A DNA stretch of 64,000 nucleotides from Trema orientale (taxonomy: Eukaryota > Streptophyta > Magnoliopsida > Rosales > Cannabaceae): assembly GCA_002914845.1 (NCBI GenBank), contig JXTC01000030.1:1115461-1179460 (forward strand). Reading direction: 5' to 3'. Position numbers and translations under genes: made by a program. Shown here piece by piece: positions 32,567-46,999 of this stretch. Numbering within the stretch: the stretch's first letter is position 1; each line of letters opens with the position of its first letter. The notes under the pieces are model-generated. The model did no database searches. It saw only the letters and a list, made by a program, of their open reading frames with translations, and was not told where the DNA came from.

Positions 32567-35500
32567 TCAACCATGATTGTTCCCTGGCACAATCAAGCAG
32601 TCTGTTAAGCATGGCAAAATCCTTGTTTCTCGAGAAACATTCTTTTTGCGAGCATATATATGTGTGTGTGTGTATGTATAAATAAATCAGGTAAACTCAA
32701 ACAGAAATAAAGTCTAACCTCTAGAAGTATTTCTGTTTGGACCTCTGTGACCCTTGTCATGTGAAACAGAAGGGAACTTTGGTATGATCAATGAACTTTG
32801 TAATCCTTCTAATAACTGGGTCAGCAAAACACACAAAGAAATCAGGCTCAAAATACATGGGCCATAGAACCAAGAAAAAAGGGAAGGGCGGGAAAAGAAT
32901 GGATGGTTATAATTGAAGAGTTTAAATGATTATATTATTACCAATGAGCGGAAAAACAGATAAATCCTTGTCATAGAATGATAGCAACATGATAAAAATA
33001 GCATCCAATATATTAGATGAGCTAGCAGTTTATCGGGGAACAGATTTGACAAAGATATCTAAACACTTACTCTAGATGTTGGCTGAATTCTGCGATTAGA
33101 TCTCCTGGGCTCCATAACTTCCGAGGTTGATTTGACAGAGTTGCCATTAAAAACTTTGTCCTCCTCAATTTTACTCAACTTTCCACCAGCAGGTGCAAGT
33201 TTTCCTTTATTTGCCCGCTCAACCTTAGCAGTTGATGCAGAACTTTTCTTTGATGGACCATCTAATGTGGGCGCAACAGAAGAAAATACAAATGGACCTT
33301 CTGCTGCTCCATCAGAGCTAGAAAAGGATCCAGCTTCCACCGTGTTTTGCCTTCCGGACGTATTATCAATATGACTTGAAGAGTCCTTGATTCTTGCCGT
33401 ATGCTCTCCTGTGGTGCCATCACCAGAAGTGGAAACTGCATTTGTCGTAAAGTTCTCCCTCTGTGGAACAGTTCTACCCGAAACACTTTGTGGCTTCCCA
33501 GACTTGAGACCTTTAAGCTTCGATTCAGCCACTCTTTTTTCCTTGGAATCATTTTTAAATGCTCGGGATCCGGATCCTTGACTTTGAGGCGCTGTGTATT
33601 TCAAATATTTAAGTGAATCATTAGCCTCACTATTCTTATTGCTCCGATCCGCCACATAATGTTTGCTAACTTCCATAAACTTTCTCTTCTTTCCAGGCTT
33701 AGGAACACCAAAAATCACTCTTGATCCCTCCTGCTGCAGACCAGTTCGAGCCATTCTGGTTGTGTCAGGCTTGCTCTCATTTCTAGTGCCTTTACCAATA
33801 TTAAATACTTTATCATTTGCAGATAAATCCAATAATCTTGACTCCTCAGGTTTCCCTGAAACTAAGATGCCAGTGCTTTTGGACATCTTATCCTTCCCTT
33901 TGGCTTCCGTAACTGGACTGCCCAACTTTAGTCGCTTCTCCTGCGGAATATCACCCTGAACAACAAATATAAGCTTAAAGCAAAACAAAGCCCAACAAAA
34001 AAAAAAAAAGGTAGCAGCAAGCAGTACTTCTTGTGAAGCAGAATCATTTTGCAAGTTCGACCATTCAACCCATTCTCCATCCTTCCAAATGAGGGAAGGC
34101 CGAAGGTGCCATGCTTTGACAGCTGATGTGTCACCTTGAACTGCAAAAATAATAACTAGAGGATGATTCCCATGGAAGCAGACCAACATACTACAGCAGG
34201 GAGCATTTTATATTAAGGTCCCAATAAAACTAAAAGAAACTAAACTAAAATGAAAAAAAGAATACACACATACATACCAGGAAATTGGACTGTTACCGAT
34301 GTTTCATCTTTGTTATTCTTTTCGGTGACTACTCCTTCCCACCAGCTGAAAAATCAAGTTATAATCCATCAGAACAAGAGTAGAAAGATGACAGAGAACT
34401 GAATGCAAGAGTAGTCACCGAGATCAATGTACAAGGAGGAACATAATCGAGACTGACAGTCTGACGAGAATAAAAAGTCGCAATAAAGATTGTGTTATCA
34501 ATGCACTTTGATATTTTTACTTCGCACCTACAAGTAAAACCTTATGGTCTGCAAGTGTAGTTAGACGTGGTTATGTATCTAGGGCTCCTAGAGAAATTGT
34601 GATTCAAGACTCGAATGGTCGTAGAAATTAGGATCTTAAATGTGTCAAAGGAGATAGTGATAAATGTTTATGATTTTTTCCTTAGCACCATAAGTCATCT
34701 GCTCTCTGGAAATTATATAGACAATCTAATGCATAAGATAATGTCATGCATACCTATTCGTCATCCATGCATCAACTCTATCTCCAATAGACCAATTATA
34801 GTCCCCCATGGCTGCTCTGCGTCTCTTTCTTGTGCCCTCATATCGCATTGCAGTAACAGGACGAGCAATGCGGATTTTGGGTGGGTCATCTCCCTGACCT
34901 TCAAGTGCCACCCATTCTCTTAAATCTGCTGAGCCTGTATATGTGAAAGCAGTTGAAGTTACCAACAGCAGGCTGCCCGTGCAATTACAGTTACAACAAA
35001 GCTATGCAAGAACCTTGTTTATAATGAGATTAACAGGAAACTTCTCACTTCAGCCCACAAAAAAATAGTCCACATGGGAAAAAGGTATAATTTGTTTATA
35101 GATACTAGTGAGAGTGACTTACCTTCACCATGTTCAATCTCTGTGTAAGATACACAAGCTTTACCGTCATCCAAATTCACTACATTAGCTGGATACCAGG
35201 CTGCTTTAAATCCATCACCATCTTTAAAAACCTGAGTTAAACAGCCAGGTCATAAAACTCAAACATGTCAGATCCATAATAATGGAAACACCACACTTCA
35301 ATAAAGAATCCCCACAAGTTCTATCAAAAGTAGCAAGCACCCCACGTAAGAGTTAAGACAGCCGAAAATGAGCATAATTTGAGAAAATATTGCATAATTC
35401 TGACTAAAACTAGCCAAAATCTTTCAAATCAGTTTAAATCATATACCTCAACTTTAGAACCTTCCTTTATGCTGTTTTCTCCGGGGACATCTGCTGCCCT

Positions 35501-38500
35501 TTCAACAACATTCTCAACATTGACAGAAGACAAATTTGATATACTCTCAGATTCAAGAACCACCACAATGTTCTTGGTCAAATCAGAAACTTTGTGACCC
35601 TTCTGTCCTCTCAATTCCTTCTCACTGGCTAGAGCAGAACCTGAAATTCCATCTACCAATCTCAAATGCTCCCCAATTGACTCCTTGCTCACACCCCTTG
35701 AAATAGTTGACTTCTCGTTAGCTGCCGTCTGTGTTTCTTTCTTACCTGATCTTCCATCTTTTGAATGCTTAGCAGAAGTATTTGCACCTTCTCCTACACC
35801 TCCCAGCTTTGATTGTTCTTTATATACGTCAGTTGATTTTGCTACCAGCTCAGAAGATACTTGAGGTGCTCTCCAGTATCCCTCAGGACCAACTTCTATA
35901 AGCTCACTCAAAGGCAAAGGATCACCCATAGCAACAATTTTCCCTGCCTGAGATACAGCTTCCGCAGCCAGCTCAGCGGCCCTAACAATTGCATCCAAAT
36001 TTTCAGCTCGCATTGAAGCAGCTGATGCAGCTTCAACCTTTCTCCTAGCAGCCTCCCTAGCAGCAGTAATTATTGAACTGGAACTGTTCGCTCCATCTTC
36101 CCCCCTCAAAATAGATGCAGGAGTAGCCTTTCCCAATACATTCACTCTGTCAGAAAATGAGATTCTTGTACTTTGATTGGGATGTTCAAAGCTATTTGAA
36201 GCAAACGCTTCATCAGCCATTAATTTTGCTTGCAATGCAGCACTTGATGCAACATTGGCAGCCGCCGCAGCTGCCTTCGCAACAGCTGCAGCTGCTGCTA
36301 CTGAAACAGCAGCAGAAGCTAATTTAGCTTCAACATCAGATACCAATCCAGAATTTTTCTGCTTCTCCAACTGATTCCATATTTCTTGGCTGTGACCAAC
36401 AGCAGCAGCAGCAAGAGAAGCCGCATCTTCTGCCTGCTTACTAGCCTCCTTAATTTTACTAAGAGTATCCTCTGATAGAGTAAACCTGTGCATCACATCA
36501 TGGTCTGCTTTTCTATGAGGATCGAAAGAAGACGTAGGAGATATAGAGACAACCAACTTCTCTGCAGTAGTTTGAGAGACAAAAGAAGCAGGGTTCGTGA
36601 TGGCAACAGATGTAGAGAGACTACTAGAAACTACCGGCGGTAAAACTGGTTCTCTTTGGGGTTGAGATTCCAAAACAATCTGGCCAATTTCCTCAGAAAC
36701 TTGATTCTTTTTCCTTTTTCTAGGCTTGGGATCAGAGGAATGCTGCCCAGGTGATGATGTCACCTTTTTCAAGTCAAGTGCAAGAGAAGCTGCAGTGAAA
36801 ACACTAGCAGGAGCTCCAGTTTGAACCATAGGGCTGGATGAGACATGTTTTGTGCCAGATGAATGTGGCACGGCTGTTTCCTTTACAGGAGTCAATTGAA
36901 CGGCTTCTGTAACAGGAAATGTTGTCAAACGAGTACTGGCCTCGGGTAAGGAAGGTTGTGGAGGAGCAACCCAGGGTCCGCGAAAAGAAGGCTGAGACAT
37001 CCATGAAGCGTTAGGTCCAAGAAGGTTCCTCATAGGTGGTGTCTGAAAAGGATGCACCGGAGTAAGTGCCTGCTGATAGTCCATAACTGAACCTCTTGGC
37101 ATGACACTAGATTGCATTGCATCACCAACTGGGGTAGGCATACTCCAAAGCGGCGATGAAAGGGGTATCATGGGGCTCACAAAAGCTTGAGAACCCTTGG
37201 TACTTGACCGACCAACAGGTGTAGAAACACCTTTACTTTGAAGTGCACTCTGTTTGCTAACTTGTTCCACAGTTCTAGTACCAGCAGAGGTACTATGACG
37301 TGAATGCAAGGGAGTTTCTGGATTTACAGGATTAGACTTTTGACTTTGTAGCCTCTCAACACATGCTTGCCAGGCACTCCCCCACATGCTTCTTCCGCCA
37401 TCTATAGACATAAAATAAATAGTTACTATATGTTTGGAAAATGCACTTGAAAATAAAATTTAAGAAAAAAGGGACCAACCAGAACCCCCAAATGCTGACA
37501 GCATATGCACTTCTTCAGGTGGTGTCCCTTGACTGCAGGACAAAGAAAAATCAGTAACACAAGAAAAGAAGGGATTTTGCTCCCATTTTTAGCATAAAGA
37601 AGGTAACAAGTCATATATTTCAAAATTTCCTGCAAACATATTCAATAAAGCATTATAGTTTATCTTATTTCTCATGAAAAAGAAATGATCCTACAACTAG
37701 TAAAGCATATATTAACTCCCCCTGAATTATTCAACTTCCTATTTTCAGCTGAATTTGGAAGAAGTGGGATGCATGCCACTTATGAGAAGTGAAGCCTTCA
37801 ATACCCAAAAAGTAAAAAGTGCAACAAAATCACACCCTTAAGTCACCTACAACATTTACTTCCTCAGTCCTACTTTTCTTCCTTTCCTTAGTTTTCAGAC
37901 TCTTCTAACTCAGGTGCCAACTCTTGTTTGTTTTTCATTTTCCATTTATCACTCCCATAGTTTGTTTAATTTAAGGGTTAAAAGCCCCCTCATACTCAGA
38001 TGCAATACACTTGCACACATAGTGACTTGAGGAGTTATCTCACTCATTCACGAAATATTCACTAATATGTGAATAAATAAACGAAGTAACTATATGGACT
38101 CACATCAAGGCTCCATATACAAAGATCTGAGCACGTAATTGCAATTGTTGGAAGTCTGTAAAAGGCTGTTGAAAAACGGTAGAAGGGGAAGCTGAAGAAT
38201 TTAAATCTGGTAGACTGGATGATGAAGGAGCAAGAACTAAGTACTGTTTATTATTATTGCCTTCAACATTTCCATAATGCTGCATGTCATTTGATTGCAT
38301 AAGATGGAAAATCCCAGATGGACTTAGGGACACATTGCTCGATTTGTCCCCTCTTTCTGATTGCCTAACAGGAGTCATTTCTTTCACTTGAATCCCTTTT
38401 TTCGCATTATCCTTTCCTGCTGCCTTGGCAGATGATCGCCTGGTTTTACGCTCAGCAGTACCTTTAGAACGACCACGTGCAATTTCTCCATCAGATGCTT

Positions 38501-41500
38501 GTGGACTTGCCTGAGCTATATTTTGAGCAATCTTAGGGTCTATTTGACCTAAGATGGAATTTGAAGGAACCCCCTCTGCAATCTTCATAAAAATAATTTA
38601 TTGTAAGAATTAGCAGCACATCATACAAATCCCTCGAAATTTTCCATAGAAATTAGCATCTATGGCAAGAATTACTGCCCTTGTTGTAAGGGGAAAAAAA
38701 GTAGAGGAATGCAAGTGGTACAAAAAGCATAAAAGATATACAGCTAGCAATCTTAGTATAAACAGTAGGGGGGGAAAAAAAAAGGTAGGATTGGTACTCT
38801 GGGAGCTGGGCTAGCAGGGAGCCGCTGCGAGTTCTTTCCAGCATTGCCTTTAGGCAATTCTGCCGATGAACTAACATTTAAACTGCCAATTTTCCCTTCC
38901 TTGGAGACATCCATTCCTTTTGGATCAATAATATTAGATGCAACATTACCAGCAACACCATCAATCACCTTGGAAACTGAGGCTTTCCTCCGAACACCCT
39001 TTTCCACCCCGCGTTTAGTCTGAGAAAGCTTAGAAGAACCAGGAGTAGGTACACCGTGATCAGCAGAACTGCCTCCATTATCTAGTGATACAAACTCAGA
39101 ATCAGATACAGGCATTTTAGGATTAGCTAAGTGAATGCATTTTCATAAATTTTATATAACTACTCTGATCCCGCAATTCAAACAACAACAATCAAACAAG
39201 CTAACAGAGTTGGAATCTTCAAACCCTTGGAAACATCCTCAAAACCCATTTTCCTCAGTCCGTAGCTTAAGTTAAACAACACAAGTCAAACAAAAGAAAA
39301 TAACAGAGTTTGAACCTTCAAACATTTGGAAAACATCCATAAAACCCATTTTCATCAGTTCCATTCCACAAACTACTCTTTACATTCAATCAGGTTTTTT
39401 TTTTTTTTTTTTTTTTAACTTTACTTCAGCTGCTAAATGGTAATTGTTAAATATAAAAAGTGGAATAATAAATGTGGGTACAGTCTAGTGATGCATCCAT
39501 GATTTCCCTATCACTGTTATCTCCCTCACAATATTGACTTTTGTGCGATACATGGTCAGAAAATAACAGAAACCACGCCAAAGATATCTCATCACTCTGC
39601 TAAGTTTACATTAGAAAACTGCCAAATTTAAAAGGTCCACAAATCATGATCCAAACAGTAACACCAAAGAACTAACTCTAGTTTTCACGCTTTATGATTT
39701 AAAATTTGCTGTTAAAATGGAACACAGATAAGTGGATAACCATTTAAGAAAATGTGAGTAGTTTAATATATCAGGTAAAGGAAATGGGGAGAATATGACA
39801 TCTGGAAATTGGCTAGACATTAATTTGCTGGAGGTTTTGACTATAGAAGAACTTTATATGCCCATATCCAATAATATCCAAATCTTTGATCTAAAATAGA
39901 TTAAAAACGCCTAACAAATATCTCTCTTGTCTCTCTCTTTTCCCAAATATCGTATCTAAATACAACATTTCGAATTCAGATCACTTTCTCTTAACTTTTC
40001 TCCAAACAACCCTTCCAAGCAAGCTGTTTAGAGAAGCACCTGAAGGCCAGAGTAGAATACATTCAGATTTCTTAGTGTAGAACTCAATATCTTTTTGAAG
40101 AAGCATAATTAAATAAAACCTAATTTAATAATAATAATTATTATAATATTCCTAAAATATTCCTTTCCTATTCTTCTTCACTTTTTAACTGCAAAATAAG
40201 TGAAAAACTACACGACTCTCAGCCAACATGCTTCCTCACAACATCCCATCCACACTCAAGAAGGTACTGGGTGGGTCCCACTAATAAAAGCAAGTATAAA
40301 GGCTAAAAACCAAAATTCATCAAAGCTATCCCATCCCTCATACCATAATCACCTTTCACCAACAAATGACAGAAACAAAAAACAACTGTATATGTAAAAC
40401 ATTGAGAGAGAGAGAGAGAGAGAGGGGGGGGAGGTTTCAAAAGTTCATGCTCAGTTGTAAAAATGATTATAATAAATAACTTACTTTTGTGGTTTGGCTC
40501 AATAATCTGTCCAGAACTCTTATCTCCAGGTACAAGGGTAGCTTCATTGCATTCCTGAACTTCTCGACAAGTATTACTGCCTGAATCCACCAACGGTAGA
40601 GACACACTCGATGTGAGCACCTCATATTTTTTAGGAGTTGTTTCTGAATCAAATGAGATAATTAAAACTTGTGTACACCATATGGCAACTAATCGGGAAT
40701 CCACTGAAGACGTATAAGACGTTACAGGTGACCCACAAAGATCTCATATAAGTTCAATCCGAATTGTTTCTGGCTAATATAAAAATTAAATGAGAGAGAC
40801 AGAGAGAGAGAGAGAGAATAGGACAATAAAATAAAAATCACCTGAAGCATTTGCAGCATCCCGTAAAACGTATTTTTCGATAACAGCTTCCTTCTGGGTT
40901 TCAGGAACAACCACTGCTTCACTGACATGACCCTCTCTCACTGTAGATTCACAAAGAACAGCAGATATGTTCATCTCTTTAGCGGACTCCTTGCTAACTT
41001 CATTAGCTACTACATCCTGTGGGTCGCTTTGAGTTTCAGGTTTATTTCTTGTTGGCAGAGACTGATCAACATTCTTGCATAAGAGCTCTCCAGCAGTATC
41101 AGGAGGAGCCCCTTCTTCAGAAGCAAAAGTAGAGCTTGGTGCAGCCTCTACTTGACAAGATACAACAGAAGATGATACATTCAATTCGGCAAAAACATTT
41201 GTCCCAGCTTCTTCCTTTTCTTCTAAGAGAGTCGACTCCGCAACAGGAACATCTGACATTTGACTGTCCTTGTGATCAACATCTATCTTTACTCCATTTT
41301 CAGAAGGCAAAGAAACATCATCACTTTTCTCATGGGAAACCAAGTTGGGATTCGCCAATGCATTATTATCTGACACTACAAAATGAAAATTGGGGTTAAG
41401 GGAGGTGAAATAGAACATCAGTACATAAAGTTTGACCTCTGCATAATTTAATGAGTTTATAATGTACCTGGTTCATTGTCAGCAGCAGTAGTAAATTGTA

Positions 41501-43256
41501 CTCTTGAAACATTCACCTCATCTTCTACATTCCCATCACCAAACGATGAGGAGCCAGCTTCCTTACATAAGGTTTCACTATCTACATTAGGCAACTTTGT
41601 GTTCTCTTTTTCACTAACAGAAACATCTTGATTACATATATAAACATCAGCGTCCCCATACGCATTGTTTTTATCAGATATTCGTGTGGATTCAGTTAGA
41701 ATGGCAATTGGAACATGGCTCTCTGCACTCAAATTCTCTCTGGAAGCTCCAAGGGGTCCAGTGATCTTTGTTTCAAAATCTAAATCAGCTGAAGAATATG
41801 TACCAGTCACATTAGAAATACCTCCCATATGACTGTTGCTACTTTCAAGACCTTCACCCTCAGAAATCTTATTGTTCTCAATAGATGACAAAGATGCCTC
41901 AGAATGGTGGACTAAAATTTCATTATCTGACTGCTGCCTACTTTCTACGTAGTCCTTTGGTTCTAGAGTGGAAGGAACTTCAGCACTTATATTGCTGACC
42001 TCAACTATATGTCTCTCAAACTGAGAATCAATTTTTAAGGGCTCTGGTACTACGTCAAGCACATTAACATCTGGCCGATCACCACCAATATCTGTGCCTT
42101 CACCTGGCACCATATCTTCACATTTACTGGCTTCAACAGGTACTCCAGAACATTCACCATTATTGCTTCTAGTCACTGTAGACAGCTCAGAATGTCCTTT
42201 CACTATTTTATTTGTAGACACCTCGACATTAGTTTCGCTCACCTCACTTACGTTTATCTCTGCAACAGTTTCCACCTTAGAAGCTGAAGTCAAAGGATTT
42301 TCATATAGAGAAGTAATATCAGCTACATTTCCATCCTTATTCTGATTATCCATCTTGGCCTCCTTGCTTGAAACCTGACCTTTGGCCATCTGAAGTTCGA
42401 CATCCTTATTGCTGAATCCTATACTGCTTGTGACGATGTGTTGCGTAGAGGTTGCTAAATTATCAACCCGCAATTTTGAAGGAAAAGAATCATCTTGTAG
42501 TTGGACATTCAGATGTTCATGAGCCAAAGCATCAGCTTCACTTTTGTTTGCATCATCACAATTTTTATTAAAATAGATATTCCCTTCACTTACATGTAAA
42601 CCACCCTTTCCACTATCAGCTTTTAGATTATAATCACGTGAACTGCCAGCATCAAATGTTTCACCTCCCTGAGTATGTGAAGCATCCTCAACAAGAGGAT
42701 GGTCCACTCCAACATCCCCCTTTAGGCTAGAAGAGTTTCCAGCAATCTCATCTGGTGGTAACGTAGACTCTAAATTAGTAACATCCTCCGTCTTTGAAAG
42801 AATGTTATCATCATCATGTTTCAAACTATGCTCCATTTGCTTCGTTAAGCAGCCCAGTTCATCACAGGCATCTGACTCCTCAATGATGGTCGGTGCAGCA
42901 ATAGTTTCTTCCTGCCCAACAGATTTTAAAAGCATTTCAACAGATTCAGAAGAAGTAGCCTCCGACCAAACATTGTTATGCCTAGAAATAGAGCAAGCTT
43001 CAGCTGCACTTGAATTGAACTCTATCGCAGTACCTCCACGAGAGAAATCCTCAATCCAATGGTTATCTTGATTACTTTCAATGCCAAGAAAAACCTCAGT
43101 TTCAACTAAACTATCAAACCTTAAATGGCTCTGAAGGTTGTCGTCAAAATCAAACTTGGGAAGAGCATATGGCCGCAAAACAGAAGGAAATTTAGCGCTC
43201 CCTTCTCCAGCTAGATGAAAATTTTGGCTGTGAAAATCATTGTCATCATAATCCAT
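32567..43256 (-). CDS. Large Agenet-domain protein, 2255 residues, 14 coding exons
   Basis: Homologue of the plant Agenet-domain protein family that includes Arabidopsis G2484-1 (At4g17330). Coding exons: 43256-41468, 41375-40842, 40643-40485, 39126-38798, 38582-38104, 37532-37480, 37401-35447, 35231-35123, 34934-34754, 34345-34278, 34140-34028, 33955-33071, 32815-32719, 32583-32567. Frame is intact over 6768 bases. The long N-terminal half is acidic and Ser-rich, apparently disordered, opening MDYDDNDFHSQNFHLAGEG. PPEEVHMLSAFGGSDGGRSM, then WGSAWQACVERL is the conserved block across the 53-base exon. An Ala-rich helical stretch (about 1440-1610) follows. Two Agenet (Tudor-like) modules lie at about 1758-1828 (DGFKAAWYPANVV) and 1847-1915 (SWWEGVVTEKN, HLRPSLIW). 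The basic tail reads EPRRSNRRIQPTSRLLEGLQ and ends SRGNNHG. Agenet modules bind methylated histone tails or RNA-protein partners, so a nuclear chromatin-reader role is likely but inferred. Confidence 0.9.
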
Positions 43257-43553
43257 GGGTGTATCCCTACAACAAAGAGATGGTCAGAGAGATTGTAGAA
43301 CAATCACAGCACAAACCATGATTGCACAACCTAAAAAAGCTCCAGAAAATAAAAAATTAACATTTAAAAAAAAAGGCAACAATAAAGCAATTAAAAATAG
43401 ACATCACGGAAGTTCAAAAATTTATCATTGAGAAAAGAGAACAATCAGATAACTCTGTGAAATTTATATCAAAAGACAATAAAATAAAACCCTTTATAAC
43501 CTCTTTGATGCTTAGATTAGATAAAAAGGACTTAAAAAATAAAGAAAAAAATT

Positions 43554-43570
43554 GGGGGGGGGGGGGGGGG
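43554..43570. repeat. Poly-G run of 17
   Basis: An uninterrupted G homopolymer followed by AGG. The exact length is uncertain because homopolymers this long are poorly sequenced. Confidence 0.8.
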
Positions 43571-45139
43571 AGGCAAGGTGTTCAAGTAGTGAAAATTATG
43601 CGAACTCATGGTATGAAATTTCGTATTTCACAAAATATCAGTACACAATAATTCAGTACATAGTTATTGTTCTTCAACACATTGTCACTGAGCCTTGGCT
43701 TGGGCCAGAAAGGAATCGAGTAAGATGTTACGTACGTCCCTCTCCTTGTTATACGAAAGACGGTCAAACACATCCTAAAAAAACCATACTTTTTCCCCCC
43801 TAAATTTAACACTCAAAACATTATTTTAATGAAAATTTCATTCGGAATGTGAACTACGTATCAATCAACACAGAATTATTGGCAGTGGTTAATGCTGACC
43901 ATCCCACATAGAATGAGGACACTGGTGTATGGCATTAACAAAGTAGTAACAAGTCCATGCGTGAATTGATAAAATCAAACCAGGAACTGATTGCAAGCCG
44001 AACAAAGGCAAGTACTTTAGAATCCATAAGTGTCAGATTAAATAGGCCAAAGTGTAACATATTAAAGTTCAGAATTTAAAATAAGTGACCACACAAATAT
44101 TTAACATAATCAGGATGCAAACGCTTGGTAACTACAGGAGGAACTACTTCAAAGGACATGAAAAATATTGCAAAAATATCACAGACGGGATCATAACATG
44201 GTATCTGAAACAAAAAGCTTTTCAAAAACTCTAAACTATAGACATATAAGGCCATCTAATACAAAAACAACAATCAATAGACTCGAAATAGACAATGGAT
44301 TGACTTGGAAGCATAGATCACTTTATTAGTTGCATATACAAGGAAACATAAACTCTATATGAATACAGTAATACAGAATCTTGCATCACGCAGCAGTAAG
44401 CTCAGCAAGGACCATCATTAAGTCAGAAAGAAAACTCTAATACAGGAAAACAGTGCAATCATACAATATTAGGTTCAGATAAAAGATACAATGCTTGACT
44501 TATATAAACTTCAATCTAAGCAAGTGAAGCTCCTTTACATCCACTTCACAAAAAGGAGTTAGGAAAGAACATAATCTGAACTAAAATTAAACATTCAAAT
44601 CAGTTTAGAATGTGATGTTTGCCAATAACTTAGTCAATTTTTTCTGATTAAAGAAAATTTTATTCATATGCCCCCCGCCCCCAACCCCAAAAAAAAAAAA
44701 AAAAAAATGAAGAGGAAGAAGAAAAACACAAAGCACAACCTGAGTATACAAAAGACAGAGATAAAAACAAAAATAATGCCCATAGTTAATGCACACCTTC
44801 ATCAATTTTTAAAGACAAACCTGTGTTTACAAAAAATAAATAGATAAAAACAAAAATAATCTAAATGCCCATGTAAATGCACCTCTTCATCAAATTTTAC
44901 AGACAAATGGGGGAAACAGAAGGTTAAAGATCACCCAAATTTTTAGGAGAATCAATGTCCTATCAAAATGATCTAAATGATTCATGGCAAGCATCCAAAG
45001 TAAATACTCCATCTTGACTAAACTGGTTTTGTATATTGAAAGAAGAAGAAAAAGTTGTAAAGTAGCAAAACTCAGGTGCTTCTGTCTTGGTCTTGGATCA
45101 CAAAATTAAATACACGTCCTACATCCCAAGCAACATGAT

Positions 45140-45335
45140 AGAGTATGCTAACTAGTTATTTCAATACGAGTAGTCAAATCACAAATTTCAGTTTCTTTAG
45201 TAGCCAGTAGCCACTATACTGTCCACTGGGATTGTAGAGAGTATGCTAACTAGTTATTTCAATAAGAGTAGTCAAATCATAAATTTCAGTTTCTTTAGTA
45301 GCCAGTAGCCACTATACTGTCCACTGTTATTGTAG
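45140..45335. repeat. Tandem duplication, period 98 bp, in the 5' UTR intron
   Basis: AGAGTATGCTAACTAGTTAT starts at 45140 and again at 45238. The copies share the phrase CAGTTTCTTTAGTAGCCAGT and end CTGTCCACTGxxATTGTAG. They differ by about four substitutions, so the duplication is recent. Confidence 0.92.
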
Positions 45336-46160
45336 GACAAGGCTCCTATTTCAGTTTACATTTCTTCCTACTAAATTAGAAAGCGGGGTCTAAAGTTACA
45401 AACAGAAATTTAAAAGCTTTTATTGTCTGGAACATTTACTGAACAGGACGATATTTCACATTAATTAATACAATAAAATCCAGACTAAGATGGGCATGTA
45501 CTGCAATCGCCTAATCCGATACTTGAATGCATTACTCTAAAAACTAATTTTAACAAACAAACAAATAAACCCAGAAATTTCTTCTTAATCTAACATCCAC
45601 AACTTAAACACTTACTCTTAACTTGCGCAATCTCTAATATACCTGATTAAGTAGACCCTTATACTTGAACCCCTCGAAATAATAATCGCTATCCGAAAAC
45701 AAACAAAGATTACATCAACTACATAAGCTATGGTCACAAAAAAACACTAGAGCATAGACATTTCTCCTCAACATTAAAAAACCAAAAAAGAAAACTTTCC
45801 AGAGTAAAACTCACCATTTCAAAGCAAACCAAGGAAAATCTTTGCCTAATTTACATACAAAAAAAACCCTATACTTTACAGAACAAAAAAGAGGAAATGA
45901 ACAGTACCAGAACAAGTAAGTCTAGAGACGCTACCTCCCTCCATCCGTTGACGAAATCCAGCCCGTTATGTCTCTCAACTGCTTCTCAATCGAACACTCA
46001 TCTACTGCTCCAAACCGGGAAAAAAACAAAAAAAACAAAAAAACAAACCCTAGCGTTACTTTCATCCCAAAACCACTAATAACTCACAGAAGAAGAATAA
46101 AATAAAATTATATAAAAAAAAATACTAGCTGAGCAAGGTCGCCTGCCATGGTGGACTTAC

Positions 46161-46330
46161 CAAAGTCTTCGAGTTTCTCCCGGATCGAATTAGGGTTCCG
46201 GCGAAATCAAGGGCGCGAGGGGTGAACAGAGCAAAAACGACGACGAAGAAAGAGAAAGGTAGAGAGAGAGAAAGAGAGAGAAATGTAGAGAGAGAGTACG
46301 GGCGCGTGTCTGTGAGCGAATACTTTCTCA
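46161..46330 (-). promoter_or_regulatory. 5' UTR exon and core promoter region of the Agenet gene
   Basis: On the minus strand the leader is rich in CTCTCT (plus-strand GAGAGA at 46258-46305) and ends CGAAGACTTTG before the GTAAGT donor at 46160. The transcription start is not determinable from the sequence. Upstream, 46331-46999 is intergenic and shows no clear TATA box. Confidence 0.5.
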
Positions 46331-46999
46331 GTGGCTTTTTTGGGTTTTTCAAATTTTTTTTATTTTCCTTTTTCGTATTTTGCGTGCTCTTTTTTTAATG
46401 TCCTATGGACCTATCGTCTATCTGATCCAATTTTGAGTTTGGCAATAAATAAATCAATTAAAAGTTTTTTTTCACTGGAAAAAGGGGTATTTTGGGTATA
46501 TCGGGCATGTTTTGAGAAGGCGAAAGATCCGACGGTGCAAAACAGAACGAATTCGACACGTGTCAGTTGACCAGTGGTGAGAAGAAGTATATGGGTGATG
46601 ATAACGTCACGGGCTTTTCATAGTTTTTAAATTACAGACATGAGTATGGCGCTTTGATCAAAAACTGTAACTGATGGACGGTCAGGATGAAGCTGTGAGG
46701 AAAATAAAATACACAGTTCTGTGAGGATAGAGTGAAAGTTCCTTGTCAAAATCCAGACTCTTTTTGTGCGAGTAAAAATACACGTGGCGGACGGAGGAGG
46801 ATCGGTGTGAAGGAGAGATACCTCTCATTTAGGGGCGAATAGTTTATTTATAATTTATATTCATGCTTACGATGATGGTCAGTCGCTTCCAAATTTTAAT
46901 TATTGTACTTCGGCTGTACTCTGATCCTTTGGACATATAAATTTCTTTATTAATAAAAGAAAATTTTGTCTTGCCACAAATTTGCATTTTTTCTGAATA

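Larger units (their letters stand above)
43267..46160 (-). other. 2.9-kb intron in the 5' UTR of the Agenet gene
   Basis: The first coding exon starts at 43266 after a TTTGTTGTAG acceptor, ten bases before the ATG. A GTAAGT donor at 46160-46155 follows a CT-rich leader exon. No other long coding frame lies between. The intron holds a 17-base G run (43554-43570) and a 98-base tandem duplication (45140-45335). Additional UTR exons inside it cannot be excluded. Large leading introns often carry expression-enhancing elements. Confidence 0.65.

Noticed and set aside
33132-33959. Several open frames on the plus strand opposite the Agenet gene
   Set aside because: They mirror the long coding exon on the other strand and show no domain of their own.
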